DNA from: Aquilaria yunnanensis
Taxonomy: Eukaryota; Streptophyta; Magnoliopsida; Malvales; Thymelaeaceae
Reading direction: 5' to 3'
Length of the DNA: 64,000 bases
Assembly: GCA_039654915.1 (NCBI GenBank)
Contig: CM077597.1
Location: forward strand, 34,880,001 to 34,944,000
The notes under the pieces were generated by a model. It was not told the origin of the DNA. It saw nothing but the letters and a program-made list of their open reading frames with translations, and did not search any database. A program made the translations under genes and the position numbers. Shown piece after piece: positions 22,362-33,905 of this stretch (position 1 is its first letter; every line of letters starts with the position of its first letter).

Positions 22362-23130
22362 AAACCAACATTCCTTTTAACAATTTTAGAAAGAGGTGCA
22401 ACAATGATAGAAAATTTTCTAACAAACCTCCTATAGAAACCAGTCAATCCATGGAATGATCATACCTCAGAAATAGAAATGGGAATTGAACATTCTTTAA
22501 TAGCTCTTACCATTTCTTTATATACTTCATCTCTTTTAGAACTCACCATATGACCAAGGAAAACAACCTTATTAGTACAAAAAAAGAACTTCTTAAAATT
22601 AATATACAATTTTTGCTCTCTTAGAGTACAAGCACCTTTCTTAAATGTTCCATATGATCATTAATGCATTTGCTATAAATACCAACAAACTTGCCTATGT
22701 AACCATTCAAAATGTGATTCATAAGTCTCATGAAAGTACTAGGTGCATCAGTTAAACTAAATGTCATAACCAACCACTCATAAAGATCAAATTTGATTTT
22801 GAGAGCTATTTTCCACTCATACCTTTTCTTGATCCCAATTTTGATGGTATCCACTCTTTAAATCAAAATTTTAAAATAAAGTAGAACCATGCAATTCATC
22901 AAGTATATCATCCAGTCTAGGAATGAGATATCTATACTTTATAGTAATTTTTCTGATTGGCCAACAATCCATGCACATGTGCCATGTTCCATATTTCTTT
23001 GGCACTAGAAGTACAGGTATGACACATAGACTCATGTTCTCTTTCACATATCCCTTTGCCAACAATTCTTCCACTTGCCTTTGAATTTCCCTAGTCTGTT
23101 CGGGATTAAACCTATATGCAGGCCTGTTTG
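22362..23130 (-). pseudogene. Gypsy reverse transcriptase, frameshifted
   Basis: Three open minus-strand pieces make up an RT: 23074-22871 (ELLAKGYVKE, VPVLLVPKK-like, IPRLDDILDELHG), 22854-22621 (YEWLVMTFSLTDAPSTFMRL, the FGLTNAP motif region) and 22447-22362 (MTGFYRRFVRKFSIIVAPL). Where the catalytic YxDD box should be, the visible frame reads FVGIYSKCIND, so the catalytic acids are lost. The enzyme would have copied the element's RNA. Confidence 0.9.
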
Positions 23131-23955
23131 GAATAGGTGCTCTAGCGACTAAGTCAATTTGATGCTCTATGCCTTGGATTGGAGGTAGACCTCTTGGTTA
23201 CTTAACAAAGACATCTTTAAATTCCTGCAACAAAGACAAAACATCATGTGGAAAAGGGGTTAGTTCATGTAAAGCAAGATAAGATTCTTTGTAAAGTAAA
23301 AGAAGCACTAGTCTTTACACTTTAAAGCTTGCCTCATGTCTCCTGTTTCTGCCACAACACTCTTTTCTTCTCTCAACTTGCCCCTCTTTATTTTTCCCTC
23401 AGGAACTTTTAACTCTCAGTTTGATGTATAGCCCACTCTCCTTACCATACCTCTTGGATGTTCTCTCAACATTCCTCTATTTGTTTTTACCAATTAGGCC
23501 CTTGACTTCCCTTTCCTTTAATTTTCTCTCATTGTTATGTTGAAGTTGATATTGATCCTCCAAGACTTGTTGATTACAAGAGTGTGATTGACCTTACTTT
23601 TTGCTATGTGTAGATGTTTCTTGTAACGATCATTTGTTGCTTTTTTTCAAATTTCCACAGCCTCCTAAATAAAATATGGCAAGCTTGCATAGGAACCACA
23701 TCACATAACACCTTATCTTGATAAAAACCAATTTTGAAAAGAATGAGCACTTGCCTTGTGACCCAAATCTCACCATCATCATTGAGCCATTGCAACTTGT
23801 ATGGTGGAGGATGTTAATGTATAGGTAGCTGTAATTTCTCCACTAAAGTGTTGCTACCAACAATTGTGCAACTTCTTCAATTAATGATTATACTACACAA
23901 CTTGTCATTCACATGGCACCTTATGTGAAATATGCACTCTTTTTAGTTCTCCTCC
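23131..23955 (-). pseudogene. Gypsy protease and linker, frameshifted
   Basis: The 23795-23604 piece reads MQWLNDDGEIWVTRQVLILF then YQDKVLCDVVPMQACHILF, the C-terminal half of the retroviral-type aspartic protease of this gypsy group. A clear paralogue lies at 62632-62892 on the plus strand. The stretch 23131-23600 is a degenerate linker to the RT without open frames. Confidence 0.8.
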
Positions 23956-25115
23956 TATTTAATTTACACACTTAGGGCCTTCCTTGCAACAAGAATACTC
24001 CTTGGCCCTTAATGTTATAGGATCATCCTCCAAAAGGTGGCACATTGGACTCTTGATCAAAATCATCTTCATCCTCAGTCTCAAGCTCTTCCACCACTTC
24101 CATGAACAAAACTTTGCAATCTCAAGCCAAGTGACCTTTGCCTTGCACTTATAACATACATACTCCTTAGGCTTTTGAGAATTTTGTGGCACAGAGGCAC
24201 CTTTTGTGTAGGAAGTTGCCATGGGATCCCTTGAAGCACTTTCGGCCTTAGGTTACGATGCTTCTCTCTTTGGCTCCTTGGACATGCTATCCCTCTAATT
24301 TGCTCCTACACCTTGTGTAAAACATGTTGCCCTTGTCTTTAGTATAATTCTCTTAAACTTGGTGGCTTGGTGAAGAAAATCAACCGTACCCACATAATGA
24401 AGGACTTCCACCCTATTTGTAATGTCCAGATTAAGGCCATTCAAGAATCTAGCCATGATAGTCTCATTATTTTCAATAACTTAAGCTCTAATGAGTGCCA
24501 TCTCTAGCTCCTTGTGATAATCCTCTACATACCCACTTCTTTGGACCAATCTTTGCAACTTTTAATGTTGGTCTAAATAGTGGTAGCTACGAACAAGTCT
24601 TTTCCTCATAATAACTTTGAGCTCTCTCCAAGTTCTAATGGGCTCCTAATCATTTATTGTTCTTGAAATCACCACTTGATTCCAGCATATAAGAGCATAA
24701 TTAGTAAACTCAATAATGACTAATTTTACCTTATTTTCCTCTGAGTAGTTGTGGCAATCAAACATCATCTCAATCATTTGCTCTTTTTTCCCAATATGTA
24801 TTTGAATCACTTTTGCCTCTGAAATGGTGGGATGTTAAGCTTGATGAAGTTCCATTGATCATCCTCACAAGGCTCCCCCCTCCTCTATGGTCTAGGGGCA
24901 CTCCAAGCTTCTTTTTCTTTGTTTGATTCCTTTATCCTTGTTGAAGATATGATTATCCCTCTTTTGCACTTGGATGTTAATGCCTCCCTTTGTGAACTAA
25001 GCTCCTTTATCTACAGCTCTAGGTTAGTCAACCTATCCAACACATTGGTCATCATTGAATGGAAAGCCTCATCATCCATCTTGGTTGGAAGAATGTTATC
25101 AATCTCATCGGCCAT
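23956..25115 (-). pseudogene. Gypsy gag, frameshifted
   Basis: A plausible start ATG at 25115 (MADEIDNILPTKMDDEAFHS) leads into a coiled-coil-like stretch. The capsid region follows with EQMIEMMFDCHNYSEENKVK, TNYALMWWNQ, VEDYHKELEMALIRA and ETIMARFLNGLNLDI words, and then a basic linker and a damaged zinc knuckle (YVCYKCKAKVTWLEIAK, near 24150). Several frame changes and stops break it. In a live element it would form the particle shell. Confidence 0.85.
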
Positions 25116-26296
25116 GTTTTTTTTCCTACAACCAAAGAACCTCACAAAACACTCCCTCCCATGTTTCAACCAAAATATCACTCACATTCAATTTATTAGT
25201 GGCGATTACTAAGAAAAGTTAGTCTCAAAAGTTCTAAGAAAACTAAACTCAAAGCACAAAAAAATTATAGGATCCTTGAAAATCAAGTAATTTCAAAAAT
25301 AACAACAAAGGAAAACACAAGACTCAAGAAATTCCGACAACGAAAGATTGTTAGAAATAAGGTTAGGGCGCAAAGATGCAAAACTAAATTGTTTTGGTGT
25401 AAATAAAGAAAAATTGCACAAGAATGCAATATTTTCCTAGAAAACAATGTTTTATTTACTATTTTCTTGTTAGATAAACTCTTAAGAGGTTTCTTCCTAC
25501 CAAGAAAAAAAAAAAGCAAAGGAAACAATTAATTGTAGCGAGAACTCAAAAAACCCCAGTTCTTGCACAAATTGGAACAAACTTTGTTGGATCGAAATGA
25601 CCTATTTTTCATACCTCCCTTTTGGTTTTTCTTTTCATGTTTTAGATGTAGGAAATCAACACAAAACAAATTATATAGGCTCTAGTTGCTTTGGAATGAG
25701 TTTGACATGTTAAATCTCTTTTATATGCAAATTGTGCTTATCTTGTGATTTTTGCACACTTTTGTTTGAAACAACAAAAAATTGAATAGAATGGATTAGA
25801 TATGAAGGAAAATGAATGGACTAGACAAAATATGAAAGAAACATAGAGAGTTGGACAATAAAAATTAAAACAAACAAGGCTAGACATGAATAACACAAAA
25901 AAAACTAAATTACGGTTTCACTTGATGCAATTGGATGAACTTGGTTGGGAATGACCAGGAATACAAGGAAATAGATTAGAATTGATCAAATATGAAGGAA
26001 AAAAGGATTTGAATGTAAAAAATAGAAAGAAATGCTACTAGATACAACAAAACTCAAGAAGAACCAAATGAAGCAAACAAGATGCAAAAGATGCCGAGCT
26101 GGTTGTTTTTGGTATTTTCTGGATTTGGACTTGAAAAAAAAGGCTAGAATTGAAAGATTCAAACTTGAAACATACAAAAAAAAATCTTTGAACATGAAAA
26201 ATGAGAATGGAAAACATAAGAAGAAAAGAAAATAACAAAACCTGAAAGAAAGAAAAACTGAATGAAAAGATAGGATTTGTCCTATGTTGGAATTTG
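25116..26296 (-). other. Gypsy 5' leader
   Basis: The AT-rich stretch between the gag start and the primer-binding site holds A- and T-runs and no recognised gene. Predicted small open frames here are low-complexity. Confidence 0.6.
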
Positions 26297-26310
26297 TGGC
26301 TCTTATACCA
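26297..26310 (-). other. Gypsy primer-binding site (initiator Met tRNA)
   Basis: The minus strand reads TGGTATAAGAGCCA, differing at one base from the standard initiator-Met site (TGGTATCAGAGCCA), two bases after the 5' LTR end. Confidence 0.85.
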
Positions 26311-26312
26311 CT

Positions 26313-26484
26313 TGATGACAAACCACAAAAGGAACAACCCAAAGAATACTTCAAGCTCTAAGAATCAACAAGAACAAATGATGAATTAGAAGACTTGATC
26401 TATAAAGACCACATAATTCTTTGAGCACCAAGTGAAGTTCACATAAAACTAAGGAGAGAACCAATCTCCAAGCAAATATATTAA
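26313..26484 (-). repeat. Gypsy 5' LTR, left part
   Basis: It matches 1518 to about 1691 and ends with TAA (26482-26484), the target duplication of the CACTA element. Confidence 0.9.
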
Positions 26485-29400
26485 GACTACAACACAAGTG
26501 CCATTCACTGACACAAAAGAAATGTTGGTAAATATAAAAGTGTCAAGATAGACTCCCTTGTGATTTACTAACAAGTGAAATAAGTTTTGGTGGAGGTCAA
26601 GTAGGTATAGGGTTTTACTAACACTCTGAGTGTGTGTTGGTGAAGCGCGTAAACATTTACCAACACACACACAGTGTGTCAATTAAAAGGCTTTATTGAC
26701 ACAATCATTTTGCTAACACATGACTGGTGTCAAAAAAACTTATATTGGTATACAAATAAAGTCAATATATAGTTTTTTTGTTTATATTCTATTTTGTTGA
26801 TATTGTGTCTTTATTCAATTCTGTTAAACATAAAAAACATAAATAAATGCAAGAGTTCTAAAATAATGATAAAGATGATTGGATTACTTTAAATAAGTGT
26901 TCACAATTTTCATTAATCAAAAGAGCTCTAAAACATAAGTACTTTAGTCCAACATCTAGATATTAGTCATCATTCTTAATCAAATGAGTACTAGAACATA
27001 TAATAGTTTTCAGCATGATATTGATCTTCACTTCACACAAATAAATAACTCGTCAATAAAAACTTATAAAAAAAACATAAAATATTGTAAAACCAACAAA
27101 CCAGCATTGCTTCATGCTAATTGCCAAAAGAAATATATACTATTTAAGACAAGTAGTACTCCTTTACCACTATCATGATGGTCTACACTCGATCTTCAAT
27201 TTACAAGTAGAGAGCAATTTGAAGCACTACCAATATCACTAGGGACTTGGAACCAATTGAATGAAATGGAAAAAAAAATTTAGATCAATACTTAGTAGCA
27301 GTAACTAATTCCAGCCAGCAAAAGTAGAGAAGAAAAAAGGATTAACAAAATCTTTTGAAAAACTAGCAGTAGCAGTAGTAGTTGCTATTGATCAAATGGT
27401 TTCCAATAGGTCCTGAAATACATTAACAAACTCTGTATACACATAAGTTTAAACCCAAGGGCAGGAGTAGAACTCATAGTCAAACTCTCACCAATGAAAG
27501 CTAAACTCTTTGTGGAAACAAGTCTTATTTTCTTACTAACCCAACAATAGCATTACGAGCACTTAGCTACACTATAGAGCAATTAGGCATGTAAAACAGT
27601 TTTTGTACTTAAACAGTTTGTAACATTTTAACCCATGAATTACCCTAACCAATCTTCTAGCAATTTTGCTTAATAATGAAAGAGGTTTTAGGTAGTCCCT
27701 TGACCCTTATACCCATTTGAACCTAAGATCAACCGTAAGGCTAAATAGACTAGAATAGCACTAGTTCAAGTAGAGGTTGCCCTAGTAACTAAATTAACAA
27801 TTCCAGGACTCATACCTTAATCACTTGCCATTCAAGAAGTCAAACATTAGTCAGTAGTTCAAGTTTATCAGCATCAAATAATTGCTATAAAGGCATCATG
27901 CGTAGATGTTTTCATTGACAGGTATACATGCATGAACTCGCTATTAGTGGGCTTTCTATAAGCCCGATTGTGCAGCATTCATAAACATGACCATCAAGAA
28001 CATGTGAGTCGAGAGAAATAGAAACACTAGATTATACTTTCTAAAGATGCAAGCAACGTGCACCTTATCCATGAATGAACCTCTTTATATTTGTGCCTTT
28101 TAATTTTTTTTGAAAGATAGAACTTTTGCTTCACCAACTTCCCACTAACTCTTGGGCAAAGTTTAAACTTACAAATAAAAAAACATGTCTAAGGTCAGTC
28201 AAGTAACCACAAAGTAACTTGGTTTGTTGGGCATAAAAAAGAGATTGATAATCTTTATCTTTGTACCAGCTTCTTGCTGGTTCTTTCTCCTTCAATAATA
28301 TTCCTTTAATTGCTATTAAAAAAATCAAAGAGAGATTGAGTTCAAAAAACAAGAGATGATTAAGCTTCAACGTATTTAAAAAGAAAAAAAGTTAGTGTGA
28401 GAATCAATTTTCTTGAAGAAATAAAATCACGGGCTCTAAAACTCCAAGTAGTTTTTTCATGGAACACATAGTATTGTCTATCATTGAAACATAAAATAGA
28501 ACTAAAACAAAAATTAATAAAAAAAACATTAAGAAAAGAAAACTTGGAAATCGCCACCTAACACTTTAAAAGGAAAAGCATAATAAAATCAACTCTAATA
28601 TCATTAAAGCATAAGAAAAATGAAAGAACAAGATAAAAAAAAATACTTGAGAGACTGTAAGAGGGAGAAAAATAGAGACCAATCTAATTCTATCTTCACC
28701 ATTTTCTGCCCATCACTGAAAGCATAAATCGGAAAGAAGAACCAAATGTTACGACCACTGGATGCACATAATACAGATGAAAGTCAAAAGGCAACAAATC
28801 CAAGCCAGCATCCAGAGATTGTAAACATGATGAGTCAGCTAATTGCAACAACCCATAGATCTACCCACAAACAAAAGGAACACGTGAAAGTAGGTTTTTC
28901 AACAAATATAAAAGCTATTCAAGATTCATGAAAATATGACCAATGACCAAATTATCATGGATGCCTTTTGGGTTAAACTTCATAATGATCAAGCCATAGG
29001 AGTTAGATGATCGAGCAACAATTTCATAACAATCCACAAGATAAGTTGACATTTTTGAGGATTTGAGTCATACACCATGAATGATGAATGAGAAAAGAAA
29101 AACACACTACCAAGCAAATAAACCAAACATAGTTCTTTAATTACTCTCTTTATCAATAGAAGCAACCATAATTTATTGATTATATGATTCAAGAAACAGA
29201 AGACTAGAGGAAATTCTTGACCTTTATTCACTTCTCATCAGACACAATTCAAGCGTATGTCAAATACATAAGTAATAACATGTTACCCTAAATTTTCCTT
29301 CCACCCAAATTCAATCATTCAAGCTCTAGTAATCTAATTTAACTTAAATTGTAGAGCCAAGCCATCCAACAGGAAATACCATTAATAACATAATTGCTCT

Positions 29401-30178
29401 AACACCTACAAAAGTCACAACAAGAGAGAATAAAAAAGGCAATACTTACCAATTAATTAAGTCCCCTAGTAATTCCACCCTATATTCATAAAAACAATAC
29501 AACTTAGTTTATGTCAACCTAGCATTAGAGATTTACAAAGCTCAAATAATAATAACAATAATAAGAAAAGAAGAAGAGTACAAAAGATCAAGATTGAGAA
29601 ATAGGGAATGCCAAGCAAAGTATGAAGAAGGCAAGTATTCAACTAAAGGGTAGAGGGAAGGACGAGTCTTTGCTAGATGAGGGAATGCGTGTTGGGCTTC
29701 ACGAGTAGATTCGACAGTGATGGTTGCCAAATAGCCGAACTTAACTAGTGGATTCATGGTGATGATCATTGGTGACGAATGATTGATGGAGAAGGGTATG
29801 TGGGAGAGTGACAATCACAAGTGGTTGTGGATTGTAAGGACCCTATGCAAGAGAGATATGAATCGTCAAAGGTAAGCAGACCTTAAAAAACTTTTAACAC
29901 CTGAGAGCAACACTCCATATTTGTTTTAATTTTTTTATTGTTAAAAGATATATTGATACAAAAAATTTAAAAGTTAGTAAAGAAAATGTATATTTTGACA
30001 CATGCCAATAAAGTGTTGGTATAAAATATATATGTACTGACATACAATGAAAAAGTGTTAGAATAAATCAAAGTTGTTTTACCAACACAAGATATATGTT
30101 TGTTAAAATGAGATATAGTAACACTTTCATGGGTGTTACTGAACACATGTGTTAGTGAATGGCAATTTTGTTGTAGTG
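26485..30178. mobile_element. CACTA (En/Spm-like) DNA transposon, non-autonomous
   Basis: The element is 3694 bp. The right end, read inward, starts CACTACAACAAAATTGCCAT and the left end starts GACTACAACACAAGTGCCAT, so the first base of the left end has changed. The 3-bp target TAA is present on both sides (26482-26484 and 30179-30181), and the sister LTR at about 1680-1695 shows the uninterrupted site. Subterminal copies of ACCAACAC/GTGTTGGT lie in the first and last 250 bp, as expected for transposase-binding repeats of this group. The interior (27.0-29.9 kb) is AT-rich with no recognisable transposase domain, so it would depend on a relative. Confidence 0.9.
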
Positions 30179-30181
30179 TAA

Positions 30182-30877
30182 CTTTGAATTATCTGAATGT
30201 ACAAGTATAAGTTCGGCCTTCTTACAGTATATTGTAGGCCATATGGTTGTATTCTCCTAGGAAAGAAAGAAAACAAACCCTTTGTATGGCTAAAACTCCT
30301 AAATCAACTAGAATAGACACAAATCACTCATAATGTTAAGAATAAGGCTAGGCTCAGCCATATAATTAAAAAAAAGATCTAAAATTTGGCCAAACTAGAT
30401 AAATATGCTAAAATATGCTAATTACACATGTTCACATTGGCTCACACTTACGTGACCAAATATGGTAACTCAAAGGTTTCGTAAGCTAAACTACTCCTTT
30501 GTCCAATTTGTGTGAACTCAAACAGGTGCACCTAGGGTGCGCCAACTGGTGCAAGAAAGTGTGGGCTAGGGCTTTGGCACATTGAACTATGGTCATGTCC
30601 CGCGGTGTACATGTGGTCTGGGCCGTACGCACCAGAGGTGTATGGGTGCTCCAATGGTGTATGTAGATCTTAATGCTAAAAAATTGTGCACCATTGTGTC
30701 TCTTGCTTCCTTGATGTGTCAAATGGCATACCATGGTGTTCATCCTTGTCTCTATGCTCAAAATGTTGCAAAACATGTTCATGCAATGCCTCTCCAACCT
30801 CCCTAGCCCTCTTCCTAGTCATAGGTCCATGAGTGATTCTTAGAGGGTCCTTTGCCATGCTTGTTGTGTTGTCATCA
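30182..30877 (-). repeat. Gypsy 5' LTR, right part
   Basis: It continues the LTR after the CACTA insertion and matches 1692-2245 plus 10164-10293. It ends TTGTCATCA at 30877, followed by GAAAG. Confidence 0.92.
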
Positions 30878-33132
30878 GAAAGTCACTTTACTTTAGTTGT
30901 GCCCTTATTAGCCTACTCATTGCCAAAGCCATAAAACAACTCAATTAGCATGTAATAAACATTAACTGAAACCTAGAACCAATTTAGATTCCATAAATTT
31001 AAACCAGCAACAAAGAATCATACTTAGCAATCCTTCACTTGATATTAAGCAAAACAACAACTATATCTGAACAATATAAGGTTGAGGGGTGAGAATTTAA
31101 TGATTCTTAGTAAGGGATTTCTTAACCTACAAGAAAATATTAGGACAATCCATGTATGATAGTGTATAAAGCAATCTAGTGTAAGCTCATTACTTGTACA
31201 CCTTGAGGTCTTAAGTAATGGCCACTAAAAAAGGTTTTATTGTGTGAACATAACTTAACCTAGTCCTACTTCTTTGCAAGAAGTATGTTCTTGCTTTAGC
31301 AAGCATGGTGACTTGCCACTACTTTACTTACTAACGGACACACAATGCCAAGATCTTTTCAAGCTTTAATAGATATTACCAGCTCCTTAAATTGAACAAA
31401 AAAAAATTGATAGAGATCGAAAGAAAAGAAGTTTGAATCAAAATATAGGATGAGAAAATAATTGTAGAAGTGAAACTAGAAGAAATTTCAAGAATTACAC
31501 TAAAAAATCCATCTTAGTTTCATTAAAAAAAAAGAGAGAGAGAGGATATGTTGACAAATTGTCACACTAATTCATATTAAATTATTCTTGAAAAATCTTG
31601 GTCTTTGCATGAAGAAAAGCCCCCTCTAAATAAGAGTTAAGGCAGGTATGCGTAAACACTCCGAAAGACCTAGTTCTAGTTGTACTAGGTGTCCTAGTTG
31701 GAAAATACTTCGAATAACTAGGAATATTAATACTAAATACCTAGTAAAAATAATAAAACTAGAAATCCTAATTAAAATAAAGGAAAATGTAAAATTTTTT
31801 TTATGCTAGACTCAAACCCTAACTTGGTAAACATGCAACTCTCACTCACAAGCTCACAAAATTTGTTCTAGGCATGTTCTACAGGGTAGTTTTCTTCATA
31901 GCGACTCCTAGAAATTCTTGGCCATATTCATGACTTATTCCACATTGAAAAATACTAAAAATTACATCCTTGCAACCTCTGGATGTAGCACAAACATTGC
32001 TCCCCTAATTAGCTCATTTTTTGGCTTCATTTGAGTATGGTAGAACAAATCTTTGAACATGGAACTTCCATTAGCTTTTAGGTGCTCCCTTGACTTGAAA
32101 ATCATATAATATGCATAAAATACATGTAGGAGCTAGTTCAGGTCACTTGAAGCTTGATCAAAGCATAAGGGCTTCATTGCGATCTCCCGGGTGTAAATAG
32201 TAGGGCTTAGGGCGTGCACCAAGGGGCTCAACTCGAAGCTCGTTAATTTGTGACTTTCTTCATTAGTTGTAATTCCTAGATGCTTAAAAATACGTGAATG
32301 GATGAAATTAAGCTCCTAGGACTCCAAAGTGTAGCATTCTTTCGAGTAAAAAGATCCTTGAAAGGTTGGGCATAAGGGTATGCTCGAGGTGCTCTCCATG
32401 GCAACATCAGACTTATATGCTTATGTTTGTATATACTTCTGTGCAACTGATGTTATTTATATCTTTTTGTGTAAAATACTATGTATTCATTTAAAATAAT
32501 AACAACCTTATAGGTATTTAATTATGGTTATAAGTGATTATCGAGAAGAAACTTAAAATGGTAATATTTGAAAACCTTATATGAGACTCATTTTACTTTC
32601 TAATTATGTTTTTTTTAATCACTTTTCATTACAAGTTGAACATTAGTTTTCAAAATTATTCTTATATATCAATAAAATTTATGATTTTGGTTAAATTTAT
32701 GTGTGGTTTGATAATTATTATTACTTTTATGAAAAAAACTAAAACTAACTGTCATCTTTCCATTTCTTTATAAGATTTTGATAAAAATCTTACTATGATT
32801 CGATTTTACGATTTATGAAATCATAGAAAAAAAAAAAGTAGGTCTAATCCCGATTTTGACAGTTTTTGTGAAAGCTTTTATATGAAACACGTGAAAATGA
32901 ATAAGATTTGTTTTCAATCAAGATTAAATAAACGTTAGGAAGTGCTATTTTTAAGTTGTAACAAATAATTTCGTTTTAAATGGAGAAAGATATATTAAAA
33001 GAAGAGTCATAATGTTTTCCATATTAAGTGCTATTTTCAAGTTGTAAAAAATAATTTCACTTTAAATGGAGAGATATCTTAAAAGGAGAGTTATATTGTT
33101 TTCCATAACGTACTACTATAATAACTCTATAT
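30878..33132. other. AT-rich DNA without a recognised gene
   Basis: No protein family or repeat boundary was recognised, apart from a short GA microsatellite near 31530 and the two-copy duplication at 32940-33107. The last eight bases CTCTATAT (33125-33132) are a hAT target duplication. Confidence 0.5.
32940..33107. repeat. Two-copy tandem duplication, unit about 86 bp
   Basis: AAGTGCTATTTTTAAGTTGTA at 32940 recurs at 33026 with the same following order (AATTTC, TTTTAAATGGAGA, TTTTCCATA). The copies differ by several substitutions and small indels. Confidence 0.8.
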
Positions 33133-33897
33133 CAATGTGTTAAACACTGTTACCGCTAGATATACTGTATCTCAAATTTTTAAAATATACCGCATGATAT
33201 ACCGCACCATATACTGTTACCGTTTTTATGAAATAACAAATGTTAGACTATTATTTTTAAGGCAAAATAAATTTAATAATTTTTTTTACATTTTATATGT
33301 ATTCTAATTTTTCTCATCATAATTTTTCAAATATAAATAAATTATATATGATAAAAGATATTTTTTTAATACAAAAAAACATAAAAAAATGTTATATATA
33401 GAGAAAAATAAATAATACTCAGAAATAAACCAATTTATTGATATAAGAGAAAAAATATATATTTTAATAACAATAATACATTTTCTAACATCACATTGAG
33501 TTCTTAGGTAGCTCAAAGTTACAATTAAAATTTTATGTTAACTAAGAAAAGTAACCAAAAGAATAAAAGTATAGATTTATTTTATGATATGTGTATTAAT
33601 TATATTTTAATGTTTTAAATATCTATGATATTTTGATGTAAAATGAAAAAAAAAAATCCCACACACATCCATGAAAAATAAAATACTATGGTACATACCT
33701 TGCGGTATTTGTGGTATAGCATGGCTTTTGGACAAAATGTACACAAAATGTGAGTTGTATGCGAAATACTACAAAATACCTTATTATACTATAGTATACT
33801 GCACGATAAAATGAGACAATACAAAAACATTTGTATCACATATTGCTTACTTACGGTAAAAGGTATACCATAGTATACTGCTATATTTAATTCCATG
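33133..33897. mobile_element. hAT-like non-autonomous element (MITE-like)
   Basis: A 765-bp element lies between two copies of the 8-bp string CTCTATAT (33125-33132 and 33898-33905). The ends are imperfect inverted repeats (CAATGTGTTAAACACTG versus CATGGAATTAAATATAG read inward). The inside is rich in GGTATAC and TATACCGC palindromic words. Eight-base duplications and short imperfect TIRs are hAT traits. There is no transposase. Confidence 0.7.
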
Positions 33898-33905
33898 CTC
33901 TATAT

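Larger units (their letters stand above)
1518..30877 (-). mobile_element. Ty3/gypsy LTR retrotransposon (minus strand) carrying five direct nested insertions
   Basis: Both ends carry the same LTR, beginning TGATGACAAACCAC and ending TTGTCATCA on the plus strand, flanked by GATAG (1513-1517) and GAAAG (30878-30882), a 4-of-5 target duplication. On the minus strand the order is 5' LTR (30877 to 26313), a primer-binding site matching initiator Met tRNA, gag, protease, RT, RNase H, integrase, a polypurine tract (10307 to 10294) and the 3' LTR. Copia, Athila-like, solo-LTR and CACTA insertions interrupt it, and the Athila-like insertion carries a MULE. Subtracting the insertions and their duplicated target bases leaves about 7.4 kb with LTRs of about 853 and 868 bp. 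All coding parts are frameshifted, so this copy is dead. Confidence 0.92.

Noticed and set aside
24919..25212. 97-codon plus-strand frame
   Set aside because: Antisense shadow of the gypsy gag N-terminus.
26032..26354. Lys-rich plus-strand and Phe/Ser-rich minus-strand frames
   Set aside because: Low-complexity A/T-run DNA in the gypsy leader; no domain on either strand.
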